A stretch of 64,000 nt of DNA from Lachnospira sp. UBA4346. Its GTDB lineage: Bacteria; Bacillota; Clostridia; Lachnospirales; Lachnospiraceae. The notes beneath the pieces were generated by a model. The model was not told where the DNA came from, did no database searches, and was given only the letters and a program-made list of their open reading frames with translations. The DNA lies in the NCBI GenBank assembly GCA_002394205.1, contig DGTC01000046.1:4599-68598 (forward strand), given 5' to 3'. Each line of letters begins with the position of its first letter. Within the stretch, counting starts at the first letter, position 1. Positions 23,060-31,466 of the stretch are shown here, one piece after another. Position numbers and translations under genes: made by a program.

Positions 23060-24167
23060 TTAAGGTCTTATAACAGCATATGTTGAATTTCCATCATATG
23101 TCTCCCACGAATTTGTGTCATCCGTTGCCCACGCAAGGTAATCACTCGTATGCTGAGCTACTAAATAATCGTAGTATCCATTTGTTAAATAGTTATCACT
23201 AGATACTATAAATGCACAATGATCCCATGAACCATCTTTAGTCATATCTAATGCAATGAAATCCCCCGCTTTTAAATATGCACTAAAATAATAATTGCTA
23301 TGTGTTGTATACAAAGCTCCCCAATAATTAACAAATGCATTCGCATTAATCCATGCCTTAGAATGATGATGAACCCCCCATAAAATCTCTATTATGCCAC
23401 CAATTAGATGTCTGAGATTTTCCTGTACTTTCTAATATTTGAGAAACAAAGTTTGTACAATCTGCATCAAAATAATCATAATCATAATTTCTACCATTTG
23501 CGTACTCACGTGCATAAGATATTCCTTTCCTTGCACTATCATCTATACTCATTAAAGAAAATTTATTAGATATTTTTGTTTTTTTGATATTATTATTATA
23601 ACTACTGACCAATGGTGTATTATATGGAAGTAACAAAATTAAGTCCAAATCATTATTTAACTCTTTTAGCGGATTTGCCTCTATATAATTTATTATTTCT
23701 GTATTGCGTTCATCATCTTCATAAAAATCCATAAATGCTCTAAATAACTTTACATCATCATTTGAATTTCCATATTTTTCTAATTTATTGGAACTATTTA
23801 AATACTTATCTAATGTTTTTTTATAAACTTTCCAATTTGAGTCAGATAAATCTTCCAAATTATAATTTTCTTTTAATTCAGTTAATAACTCATCTTCAAT
23901 TTCTTTAAACTTTTCTAAAGCTAATTCTGGATAATCAAACGTTGGATATAAATTATTTTGTTGGTTATTATTAATAATACTATATTTTATTGATATTTCC
24001 CCAATATCTTTTAATAACTCACTTTCAAATTCTATCCTTTCACTCCGTAATTCGAAATTTTCTTGTGTTTTTTCCATTGCTTTTAATAACACCGTATTTG
24101 CATTTACACTAATACATCCCATCATCACACATGTCATTGCTGCACACATTAACTTTCTTAATCTCAT
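23060..24167 (-). pseudogene. Secreted amidase-domain (Amidase_6-like) protein, frameshifted at a G6 run
   Basis: Reading starts at ATG 24167 after AGAAGGGAGAAGAAC. A signal peptide covers residues about 1-24. A charged, poorly conserved region of 200 residues follows, then ARKGISYAREYANGRNYDYD and DADCTNFVSQILESTGK, with the catalytic Cys of the putative amidase domain (PF12671-like). At a run of six G (23374-23379 on the forward strand as C6) the frame breaks and stops at 23358. Removing one G restores HHHSKAWINANAFVN and then LKAGDFIALDMTKDGSWDHC with the expected His, to the stop at 23060. Intact length would be about 365 residues. It could be a true null, phase variation or a read error. 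Confidence 0.75.
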
Positions 24168-24329
24168 GTTCTTCTCCCTTCTTAAACGAATGGCTTCTAT
24201 GCCACTCTAATCCCCATAAGTTCTTTTGTAATTACAATTTCTTAACATAGATTCTCTGCGCAGTATTTTTCTATGTTGATATATAAAACACAAAGAATTG
24301 TGAATTATATTCCATCTTAAATTAAATTT

Positions 24330-24389
24330 TTACTTTCCAGTTATCCATGTGTAAAAATCTTCCCACATTCCCATAATCGAATACTCCAT
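24330..24389 (-). CDS. 19-residue peptide with strong ribosome site
   Basis: The reverse strand has GAGGAGGGAGAAGAT directly before ATG 24389. The ORF MEYSIMGMWEDFYTWITGK ends at TAA 24330. Hydrophobic residues at 1, 5, 8/9, 12 and 15/16 would line one face of a helix, with E2, E10, D11 and K19 opposite: an amphipathic pattern like phenol-soluble-modulin-type peptides. It lies between the AgrC-like kinase and the amidase gene, on the same strand. So short an ORF can be chance; the ribosome site is what supports it. Confidence 0.35.
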   Translation of the reverse strand: MEYSIMGMWEDFYTWITGK

Positions 24390-24517
24390 ATCTTCTCCCT
24401 CCTCATCATTTGCGAACCATACTTATTATTTACCACACCCTCTCCTTCGTATCAATGATAACTCCATAAGCGGTCAGTTAACTTGATAAACGGTTAATTT
24501 TTTTATAATACCTCTCT

Positions 24518-25809
24518 TCACATTCCACATGGTATCGTAATCTCTACTCTATATTTTTGATTTTCCGTCGTAATATCATATGTTCCATGCAATTTATGAA
24601 CCGCTTCCTTTACATTCTGTATGCCATATCCATGTTTTCTTTGGTCAGCCTTCGTTGTATACCCTTCTTCATGCAACGGAATATCTCTAGGTTCAACAAT
24701 ACTATTTTCTACAAGAATTTTTAGAAAATACTGTCCCTGATGTACCTGAACCAACAACATGCGGTCTTGTGTCTGTGCCCTGGTTAATTCCTCGACTGCA
24801 TTTTTGATAAGATTAGCATAAATCGTACACAAATCATAATCCTCTATGATATTCTCATCTTGAATCCGAATATCCAATTTCGTATGAATCGATGCATCTA
24901 ATTCTTTTAAATAATGTTGGTTCATTGCATCAATCACTGTATTTCCGGAATTGAATTTTTTATCCCGAATGTCCTCGATGCTTTGCTCCAACTTATCCAG
25001 ATAACGTGCAATTTCTGTATATTTTTCCTGAACAAGCAAGCCTCTGATACTAAGCAAATGATTGCTAAGATCATGCCGAAATTTTCTGGTATCCGCTTCT
25101 TTTTGAAGTAACTGCAAATAATACTCCTTCTGAAGCTGGTTATAATATTCCGATTTTTTAATAATCCTTTGTTTGTTCTATACGCATTCGACAATGCAAA
25201 GATTACAACGCACAAAATTCCCACAGCTGCATATGCCCATTGTGCAGTTCCACGCATTGTTTGAACGACATCGACATCATCAATATAATTTTTTGCATAA
25301 TTCAATCCCGCTACTGTCATAAACATACTAATAATTACAATAACAGCTGCAATTCGTATAATTTGATTTGCCCAACGAACAATTGCTTCATCTATCCATT
25401 TTCTATGTTGCATATAGCATCGTATTACCAACAGCTCTAATATCAGCGTAATAAACGAACCTACATAAAACTGAAGATTTCCGACAACAGCATATGCCTG
25501 TCCTATTATCTGAATCACTGCCACTTCAATGACTTCATCAACCGCCGATATTGTCAGCTGCAAAAATATAATATCGCCCAATCCTCGATTCCATCTTGCA
25601 TGTGTCAAAAGAATCACACATAATACATTTAACACAAATAACATACTATGTATCTTATAATCTTCTTTCAAATACATCCATATAGCAACTGCTGCGATGA
25701 TATAAAATAAAATGTGTATTTTCTTTACATTTATTTCTTTATTTAAAATATACTTTGTTCCAAAAAATAGTTTTAAAAACTCCACTACTCCATAAATAAT
25801 ACTACTCAT
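24518..25809 (-). pseudogene. AgrC-like GHKL sensor kinase, frameshifted at an A6 run
   Basis: From ATG 25809 (after GAGGGGAACAA) six or seven membrane helices cover residues about 1-210. The frame then leaves the family at a run of six A (T6 on the forward strand, 25154-25159). With one extra A the reading continues KKSEYYNQLQKEYY then QLLQKEADTRKFRHDLSNHL (His box), NLIKNAVEEL (N box) and KHGYGIQNVKEAVHKLHG (G box) to the stop at 24518. Such kinases sense peptide pheromones. The partner regulator is 12 bases upstream at 25822. No AgrB or AgrD homolog lies in the window. Whether the break is real or a sequencing slip is open. Confidence 0.78.
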
Positions 25810-25821
25810 TTGTTCCCCTCA

Positions 25822-26514
25822 TTACATAAAGTCAAATTCTACAAGCCTTTTTTGAAATAATTTCATCTGTCTGCGTGATATCTGATACATCTCATTTCGA
25901 AACATCAATTGATTTCCTTTGAAATTCTCAATATATCCCAAATTAACAATATTCTGTCTGTTAATCCTAACAAATCTTCGTTCATCTAATTCCTGCTCAA
26001 TGATATGAAGTGCGCACTCTTTTCGAAATCTATTTTCCCCGACAATATATTCCGTATATCCATTGTACGCCGTTATCATTTCAATATCTTTTTGCGCTAT
26101 TTCATATTTATTTCGTGCCAAATACACCGCAATGGTTGGTTCATTTTGTACAATCACGTCTGAGACCTCGATTGCTTCTGCAATCTCTTCCGCAACAAAT
26201 GGCTTCGTAACAAAACGCAGTGCTTTAACCCGAAATGCATCTTTAAATCGCTCTACCTTCCCCGATGCAATAATAATTCTGCACGCCGGATTCTTCGCAC
26301 AAATGTATTTTCCTACTTCGATTCCATCTATATCCGGCATCTCAATATCAAGAAAAACAATATCATACCCGAGACATCTATCCATCAGATTCTGCCCTGA
26401 TTGATACAAATCTATGGTACATTCCTGATTTTTCTCTGCTACAATGTTCTGTATCATATGTTTTAGATAGACTCCGACATTATACTCATCATCACATATT
26501 CCAATCCGTATCAT
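25822..26514 (-). CDS. LytTR family response regulator (AgrA-like)
   Basis: 230 residues. The receiver domain is 1-115: IGICDDE (acidic pair), DIVFLDIEMPDIDG (phospho-Asp about residue 56) and FVTKPF (switch Lys). The LytTR DNA-binding domain is at about 130-228, with YIVGENRFRKECALHIIEQE, RFVRINRQNIVNLGYIENF and LMFRNEMYQISRRQMK. Such regulators bind tandem imperfect repeats to switch on secreted peptides or toxins. It is intact although its kinase gene, 12 bases downstream, is frameshifted. Likely targets are the small-protein array downstream; this is inferred from position. Confidence 0.92.
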   Translation of the reverse strand: MIRIGICDDEYNVGVYLKHMIQNIVAEKNQECTIDLYQSGQNLMDRCLGYDIVFLDIEMPDIDGIEVGKYICAKNPACRIIIASGKVERFKDAFRVKALRFVTKPFVAEEIAEAIEVSDVIVQNEPTIAVYLARNKYEIAQKDIEMITAYNGYTEYIVGENRFRKECALHIIEQELDERRFVRINRQNIVNLGYIENFKGNQLMFRNEMYQISRRQMKLFQKRLVEFDFM

Positions 26515-26577
26515 TTATCCCTTATGCCTCCCTATACTGCTGCCTGTCTACGTTTCATATTTGCTATTATATCCTTA

Positions 26578-26680
26578 CTCGAAAACCCGCACTTCGTGCT
26601 TTTTCGCTACTTCGTAGCTTTGTTTTCTCGTTAATGGCTAAAAAAACAAATGCCACCTTCGGTGTCGCTTGTTTTTTCCT
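26578..26680. repeat. Dispersed hairpin repeat family 2, copy 1
   Basis: CTCGAAAACCCGCACTTCG... contains nested hairpins GCAC/GTGC and GCTAC/GTAGC, closed by GAAAAC/GTTTTC. A further stem AACAA...CACC/GGTG...TTGTT lies at 26642-26676. The first 53 bases match 31410-31454 with few changes. Confidence 0.7.
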
Positions 26681-26744
26681 GCGCTCATTATATCATACTT
26701 ATATGCAATTTAAATCATTTTTAGTAAAATAAAATCAAGATACA

Positions 26745-26843
26745 ACGCAAATCCCCATTCATCTATTTCATAATTCTACGCAAATCCCCATTCGTTTACC
26801 CCATAATCCTACGCAAATCCCCATTCATTTAATATAACCCCTT
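26745..26843. repeat. Three tandem 33-bp repeats
   Basis: The word ACGCAAATCCCCATTC starts at 26745, 26778 and 26811, giving an exact 33-base period. Each unit continues with a variable half. An inverted relative (GATGAATGGGGACTT) occurs singly near 35645. No coding sense is visible. Confidence 0.85.
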
Positions 26844-26911
26844 GCTGAGGTTTATGTTGGTCGTTCTTTGAGATTCTTTCATAGCTGCGTTCCCAACGAA
26901 ATTTATGTTTA
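26842..26911. repeat. Dispersed repeat family 1, copy B
   Basis: TTGCTGAGGTTTATGTTGGT... through GTTCCCAACGAAATTTATG matches copy A at 18571-18628, with about 12 additional bases (TTTCATAGCTGC). The inverted-repeat borders seen around copy A are not evident here. Confidence 0.65.
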
Positions 26912-27000
26912 TTGGAACACAATTCGACATTTTCCATTTGCACGAAGTATGTATCCTGCAAAGCATTTTTATATTGTCGGAACGAGGTTTCCCATCATAT

Positions 27001-27060
27001 AAAAACACCACCCAATCAACAATTCCTCTGCTTTCGGATTCCTTGTTTCTTAGGTGGTGT
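27001..27060 (-). terminator. Terminator of the proS-cca operon
   Basis: ACACCACC (reverse strand) pairs with GGTGGTGT across a 40-base loop and is followed by TTTTT. It lies five bases after the cca stop. Confidence 0.75.
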
Positions 27061-27065
27061 ATATT

Positions 27066-28322
27066 TTAATCTATATCTACATGTTCAATCATTGCAATCA
27101 GCGTTTCTTTTTCGTTGAGTTTCGGATTCTCAATGACAATGTGTAGTAATTCATTTAACATTTTGCCAATCTGTGCGCCCTGTAAGCCATATTCCTTTAA
27201 GTCATTGCCTGTAATATCGAGTTCCTTAATCGTGAAACAGTCTCCACGCTGCAGAATCTCCTTGCTCATCTGCTCAATTCGCTCTAAATGGAGCTTCTTT
27301 GCAGACATGCTAAGTCCAAGAATCTCTTCCTGCGTACAGATTCTTGCATGCTCATGGGTGAACATCAATTGTAACATATCGATGCCGTATTTATGCAGAG
27401 CTTCTCTGACTGCCGGCTCATTTTCTGCGATAACATCCTTCTCATACGTAACGAGCTTCGTTACCGTATCAATCGTATAATTATCGAGCTTTAACGACTT
27501 GAGTGCATTCTTTGTCTCCTGTGGCTCTGCCATATTAAACAGTGCTGCATAGCGAAGCACCGATTGTTTCGGCGCATATTTTAACATCGTCAACGCATTT
27601 CTTGCATATTTACCTGTTAAAATATTATCAATACATGGCAGATTCACTGCAAACAGTCCACTTTCTGCAAATCGCTTCACATAAGATGGATTGTCCGATA
27701 ACAGTGTCTTTACCAATTCTACCTGCACACGCTCCATACTGACCTGTGCAATATTTCCAGCAAGCGCAACCATTGCATCATACGTCTCCTGCTCAATTGC
27801 AAAGCCTAACTGTGCAGAGAAACGGATTGCGCGCATCATTCGAAGTGCATCTTCTAGAAATCGCTGCTTCGGATCTCCTACACAACGAATAATGCCCTGC
27901 TTCATATCCGATAAACCATCGAATTCATCTACAAACCCCTGCTTCTCATTATAAGCCATCGCATTGATTGTAAAATCCCTGCGCTGCAAATCGTCAACGA
28001 GCTTTCCTGAGAATTCCACAGATTCCGGATGTCTGCCATCCTTATATTCTCCATCAATTCGATATGTTGTAACCTCATATCCTGTGTGATGCAGCATAAC
28101 TGTGACAGTTCCGTGCTGGATTCCTGTATCAATCGTTCGCTTAAAGAAGGACTTTACCTGTTCCGGTCTTGCAGAGGTGGTAATATCCCAGTCATCCGGG
28201 TTGCGTCCTAAGATGCTGTCTCTGATACATCCACCGACTGCAAATGCTTCATATCCATGTGATTCAATTGTCTGTATAATCTCTTTGACATCGTCTGGCA
28301 ATGCAATCGTTATATCACTCAT
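27066..28322 (-). CDS. cca: CCA tRNA nucleotidyltransferase
   Basis: 418 residues, class II nucleotidyltransferase. The head domain has FAVGGCIRDSILGRNPDDWD (residues about 28-47: the GG and DxD of the catalytic site). VDDLQRRDFTINAMAYN selects nucleotide bases, followed by RFLEDALRMMRAIRFSAQL. The rest is helical tail that holds tRNA. It adds CCA to tRNA 3' ends, which is needed because tRNA-Arg here lacks an encoded CCA. Its ATG overlaps the proS stop as TAATG, so the two are translationally coupled. Confidence 0.95.
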   Translation of the reverse strand: MSDITIALPDDVKEIIQTIESHGYEAFAVGGCIRDSILGRNPDDWDITTSARPEQVKSFFKRTIDTGIQHGTVTVMLHHTGYEVTTYRIDGEYKDGRHPESVEFSGKLVDDLQRRDFTINAMAYNEKQGFVDEFDGLSDMKQGIIRCVGDPKQRFLEDALRMMRAIRFSAQLGFAIEQETYDAMVALAGNIAQVSMERVQVELVKTLLSDNPSYVKRFAESGLFAVNLPCIDNILTGKYARNALTMLKYAPKQSVLRYAALFNMAEPQETKNALKSLKLDNYTIDTVTKLVTYEKDVIAENEPAVREALHKYGIDMLQLMFTHEHARICTQEEILGLSMSAKKLHLERIEQMSKEILQRGDCFTIKELDITGNDLKEYGLQGAQIGKMLNELLHIVIENPKLNEKETLIAMIEHVDID

Positions 28323-29761
28323 TAGTATGCCTTACCCCAATATACCATTTTCTTTGCCGGCTTACCGCAGCATACACATACGTCTGAGAGCTGTTCCTGT
28401 GCAAATGGCATACAACGTGATGTTGCTGTTGTCTCTTCCTTAATCTTATCTTCGCAAGCCTGATCGCCGCACCACATTGCCTTTACAAAACCTGGCTTAT
28501 TTGCGATGATTTCCTTGAATTCATCATAATTTGTTGCAACATATGTATGTGCATCTCTATGTGTTCTTGCACGCTCTAACATTTCCTTCTGCATTGTATC
28601 AAGAATTTCTGGAAGTTTTGCTGCAAGTTCATCAATTGCAACTGTAATCTTCTCTCTTGTATCACGACGTACAACAACTGCCTGATTTGCCTGAATATCT
28701 CTAGGTCCCATTTCTACACGAACCGGAATACCACGCATCTCCTGCTCAGAGAACTTCCAGCCAGGGTTCTTGTCACTGTCATCTACCTTAACCTTCAAAC
28801 CAGCCTTTACAAGCGTTTCCTTTACTTCATAAGCCTTATCTAATACGCCTTCCTTGTGCTGCATAACCGGGATAATATCCACCTGTGTTGGAGCAATTCT
28901 TGGTGGTAATACAAGACCGGAATCGTCACCGTGTACCATGATAATGGCACCAATCAGACGTGTTGTCATTCCCCATGATGTCTGGTGAACATACTTCAAC
29001 TTATTATCCTTATCTGTGTACTGGATGCCAAATGCCTTTGCAAATCCATCTCCAAAATTGTGGCTTGTACCAGACTGTAATGCCTTACCATCGTGCATCA
29101 ATGCTTCAATTGTGTAAGTCGCCTCTGCACCTGCGAACTTCTCCTTGTCTGTCTTACGTCCACGAACAACTGGCATTGCAAGGACTTCTTCACAGAAACC
29201 AGCATAGAGATTTAACATCTGCTGTGTTCTTTCTTCTGCTTCTTCTGCTGTTGCATGTGCTGTATGGCCTTCCTGCCATAAGAATTCTCTTGAACGAAGG
29301 AACGGTCTTGTCTCCTTTTCCCAACGTACAACAGAACACCACTGATTATATACCTTTGGCAAATCTCTGTAAGACTGAATCTCATCCTTATAGAAGTCAC
29401 AGAATAATGTCTCAGATGTAGGTCTTACACAGAGCTTCTCCTGAAGCGGATTTAATCCACCTAATGTTACCCATGCAACTTCCGGTGCAAATCCTTCTAC
29501 GTGATCCTTTTCTCTCTGTAAAAGACTCTCTGGAATGAACATTGGCATGTATACATTCTCAACACCTGTCTCTTTAAATCTGCGGTCAAGCTCATGCTGG
29601 ATATTTTCCCAAATTGCATATCCTGCCGGCTTAAAAATCATACAGCCCTTTACGCTTGAATATCCCATCAATTCTGCTTTCTTTACAACGTCTGTATACC
29701 ACTGTGCAAAGTCTACGTCCATTGATGTAATTGCTTCTACTAATTTCTTGTTATCTGCCAT
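28322..29761 (-). CDS. proS: Prolyl-tRNA synthetase, archaeal/eukaryotic type
   Basis: 479 residues from ATG 29761 after AAGGAGAAAGAA; an open extension to 29890 covers leader RNA rather than protein. Class II motifs are visible: motif 2 RWEKETRPFLRSREFLWQEG and motif 3 GVLDKAYEVKETLVKAG region through to the anticodon-binding domain. The C-terminus has a zinc-like knuckle (CGDQACEDKIKEE, later CVCCGKPAKKMVYWGKAY), typical of the shorter ProS lacking the bacterial editing insertion. It charges tRNA-Pro with proline in the cytoplasm. A T-box-like element precedes it and cca follows with one-base overlap. Confidence 0.96.
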   Translation of the reverse strand: MADNKKLVEAITSMDVDFAQWYTDVVKKAELMGYSSVKGCMIFKPAGYAIWENIQHELDRRFKETGVENVYMPMFIPESLLQREKDHVEGFAPEVAWVTLGGLNPLQEKLCVRPTSETLFCDFYKDEIQSYRDLPKVYNQWCSVVRWEKETRPFLRSREFLWQEGHTAHATAEEAEERTQQMLNLYAGFCEEVLAMPVVRGRKTDKEKFAGAEATYTIEALMHDGKALQSGTSHNFGDGFAKAFGIQYTDKDNKLKYVHQTSWGMTTRLIGAIIMVHGDDSGLVLPPRIAPTQVDIIPVMQHKEGVLDKAYEVKETLVKAGLKVKVDDSDKNPGWKFSEQEMRGIPVRVEMGPRDIQANQAVVVRRDTREKITVAIDELAAKLPEILDTMQKEMLERARTHRDAHTYVATNYDEFKEIIANKPGFVKAMWCGDQACEDKIKEETTATSRCMPFAQEQLSDVCVCCGKPAKKMVYWGKAY

Positions 29762-29777
29762 TTCTTTCTCCTTCTTA

Positions 29778-29864
29778 ACCGCTACTGCGCTCCACCAACC
29801 AACGGCGGTACAACCCACATATCTCTTTGTATATGCAGACGAGCCTTTCGCTCCATAGCCTTTT
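29778..29864 (-). promoter_or_regulatory. T-box-like leader element upstream of proS
   Basis: On the reverse strand the leader contains GAGCGAAAGGCTC, then AAAGAGATATGTGGGTTGTACCGCC. The latter is close to the T-box antiterminator sequence AGGGTGGNACCGCG. ACCGC can pair with GCGGT just before the proS ribosome site. Space for the specifier stem would have to overlap the end of ytvI (stop at 29868), so the element may be partial or unusual. Confidence 0.5.
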
Positions 29865-29867
29865 TTG

Positions 29868-31052
29868 TTATACGTTCTCAAGTTTACCACGTTCCATACT
29901 TGTTTTCAAGTAACCGATGAGTGCTTTTATCAGAATAAATGATACCGGTCCTAAGATAAAACCAATCACTCCATACACAATGAATCCTGCAAAAATGACG
30001 ACCAGCATGGTAAATGGTGCTATCCCTAACGAATCTCCCATACATTTCGACTCCATAATTTCCCGCACGAAGTACGTGATTAAATAGAGTGAAAATAAAA
30101 TGGCTGCCTGTGTTACTTTATGTGTGAGCAACATTATAATCGCCCACGGAATCAGAACCGTTCCGGAACCAAAAATCGGAAGTGCATCGACCACGCCCGT
30201 TAGAATTCCAAACAACACCGCATAAGAATTTTTAAGCAGCACAAAACCTACAATACAGATTGCACTGTTAATCATTAGAATAATCCCCTGCACCTTAAAA
30301 TAGACACAGATTAACTTCTTTAATTCTGCAAAAATAAGCTCCAATTCTTCTGAATAAATGCTTTTCTTCCGCCAAGAACGAATCGGCTCTAACAGATTTC
30401 CGAGATACACAACACACATCAGACACACGACAACCGTTCCGATTGCAAATAGTACTTTCCCTGCAATGGGAACGCTCCACTTTAACGCCGTATGAATGGT
30501 CGTTCCACTATCCGTTTTTACTTTTTCAATGAATACAGAAAACACGCGTTCCGCAAGATCCATACAACATCCTGCATGCAGTCCAAACCAGCCATCCATA
30601 TCCAGACACACCTTCGCAGACATTTGACGTACCAGAATGAGATAATAGTCCAGATTCTGAACCAATTTTTTTAACTCACAGATTCCCGAAAAGAATAAAT
30701 ATCCCAACAGCCCGAAGCAGAGGATTGTTAATATTATCACAATTAAAATAGACGCACAGGTCATTTTTCCCCGAAAGATTCTTGCACACCGACACACCAA
30801 CGGTTCAATTGCCAATGCAATCAGATATGCAATCATAAATGGTGCAACGAGAATAAAACAATATTTGAATATCAATATGATTCCACCTACGATTGCTGCA
30901 CTCCATAATAATAAACGGATTCGATTCGGCAGTGTCCAATACTCAAATGTATTTGTATCAGAAAACTCCTGTGTTTGCGCTTCTTGTTTCTGATATTTAA
31001 CTTGTTGTTTCTGTTTCGTTGATTTCTTATGCTGATTTGTTTCTTTTGGCAT
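29868..31052 (-). CDS. ytvI: YtvI-like AI-2E family membrane protein (sporulation permease type)
   Basis: 394 residues from ATG 31052 after GGAGTGTGTT. The first 50 residues are polar and Lys/Gln-rich. Then come about eight membrane helices arranged as in the AI-2E transporter family: two near residues 50-95, one at about 105-130, one at about 195-220, a helical stretch and a C-terminal group. GILTGVVDALPIFGSGTVLIPWA is the family's conserved loop. Members named YtvI are made during sporulation in Firmicutes. The transported compound is not settled. It lies between serS and proS on the same strand. Confidence 0.8.
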   Translation of the reverse strand: MPKETNQHKKSTKQKQQVKYQKQEAQTQEFSDTNTFEYWTLPNRIRLLLWSAAIVGGIILIFKYCFILVAPFMIAYLIALAIEPLVCRCARIFRGKMTCASILIVIILTILCFGLLGYLFFSGICELKKLVQNLDYYLILVRQMSAKVCLDMDGWFGLHAGCCMDLAERVFSVFIEKVKTDSGTTIHTALKWSVPIAGKVLFAIGTVVVCLMCVVYLGNLLEPIRSWRKKSIYSEELELIFAELKKLICVYFKVQGIILMINSAICIVGFVLLKNSYAVLFGILTGVVDALPIFGSGTVLIPWAIIMLLTHKVTQAAILFSLYLITYFVREIMESKCMGDSLGIAPFTMLVVIFAGFIVYGVIGFILGPVSFILIKALIGYLKTSMERGKLENV

Positions 31053-31330
31053 AACACACTCCATTCCCTAGCAATTTAACAATTGATGCAGCAATTTTTG
31101 TAACAATATGGGAAAATGTCATATCTTAATTTAAATTTTCATTTTCATATGTTACATATTGTATGTACATGCGTTATTATCCTTAGTATCTGAATTTGAA
31201 CGTCATTTATACGTCAATATAACTGTCTATTATTTCCAATCTATTTTTTAACATTTTTATAGAGTAATTTGTCGTTTGTTACGCTTTGCTCCCTTTATTT
31301 CTATTTATAGAAACTTTTCTTATAAATCAA

Positions 31331-31378
31331 CAAAAGCACCGGGAAAATTTCTTTTACAAGAATTCTCTCCGATGCTTT
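31331..31378 (-). terminator. Terminator of serS
   Basis: AAAGCATCGG and CCGGTGCTTT (one G-T pair) form a stem on the reverse strand followed by TGTTGATTT. It is 90 bases past serS, with a family-2 hairpin repeat between. The remainder of 31053-31330 is AT-rich and holds nothing recognised. Confidence 0.65.
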
Positions 31379-31409
31379 ATCTGCTTTTTAATATTTACAA
31401 AATCATATA

Positions 31410-31454
31410 CTCGAAAGCCCGCACTTTGTGCTTTCTTTAGCTACTTCGCAGCTT
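31410..31454. repeat. Dispersed hairpin repeat family 2, copy 2
   Basis: CTCGAAAGCCCGCACTTTG... to TTTGTTTTCTTG matches 26578-26630 with changes that mostly keep pairing (TTCG to TTTG loops, GAAAAC to GAAAGC). It ends 12 bases before the serS stop codon. Confidence 0.7.
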
Positions 31455-31466
31455 TGTTTTCTTGAA

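Noticed and set aside
26745..26843. CRISPR array
   Set aside because: The three 33-base units are directly adjacent with no unique spacers, and there are no cas genes.
29762..29890. N-terminal extension of ProS
   Set aside because: The sequence matches T-box-like RNA, and the real start at 29761 has a good ribosome site and the conserved ProS beginning.
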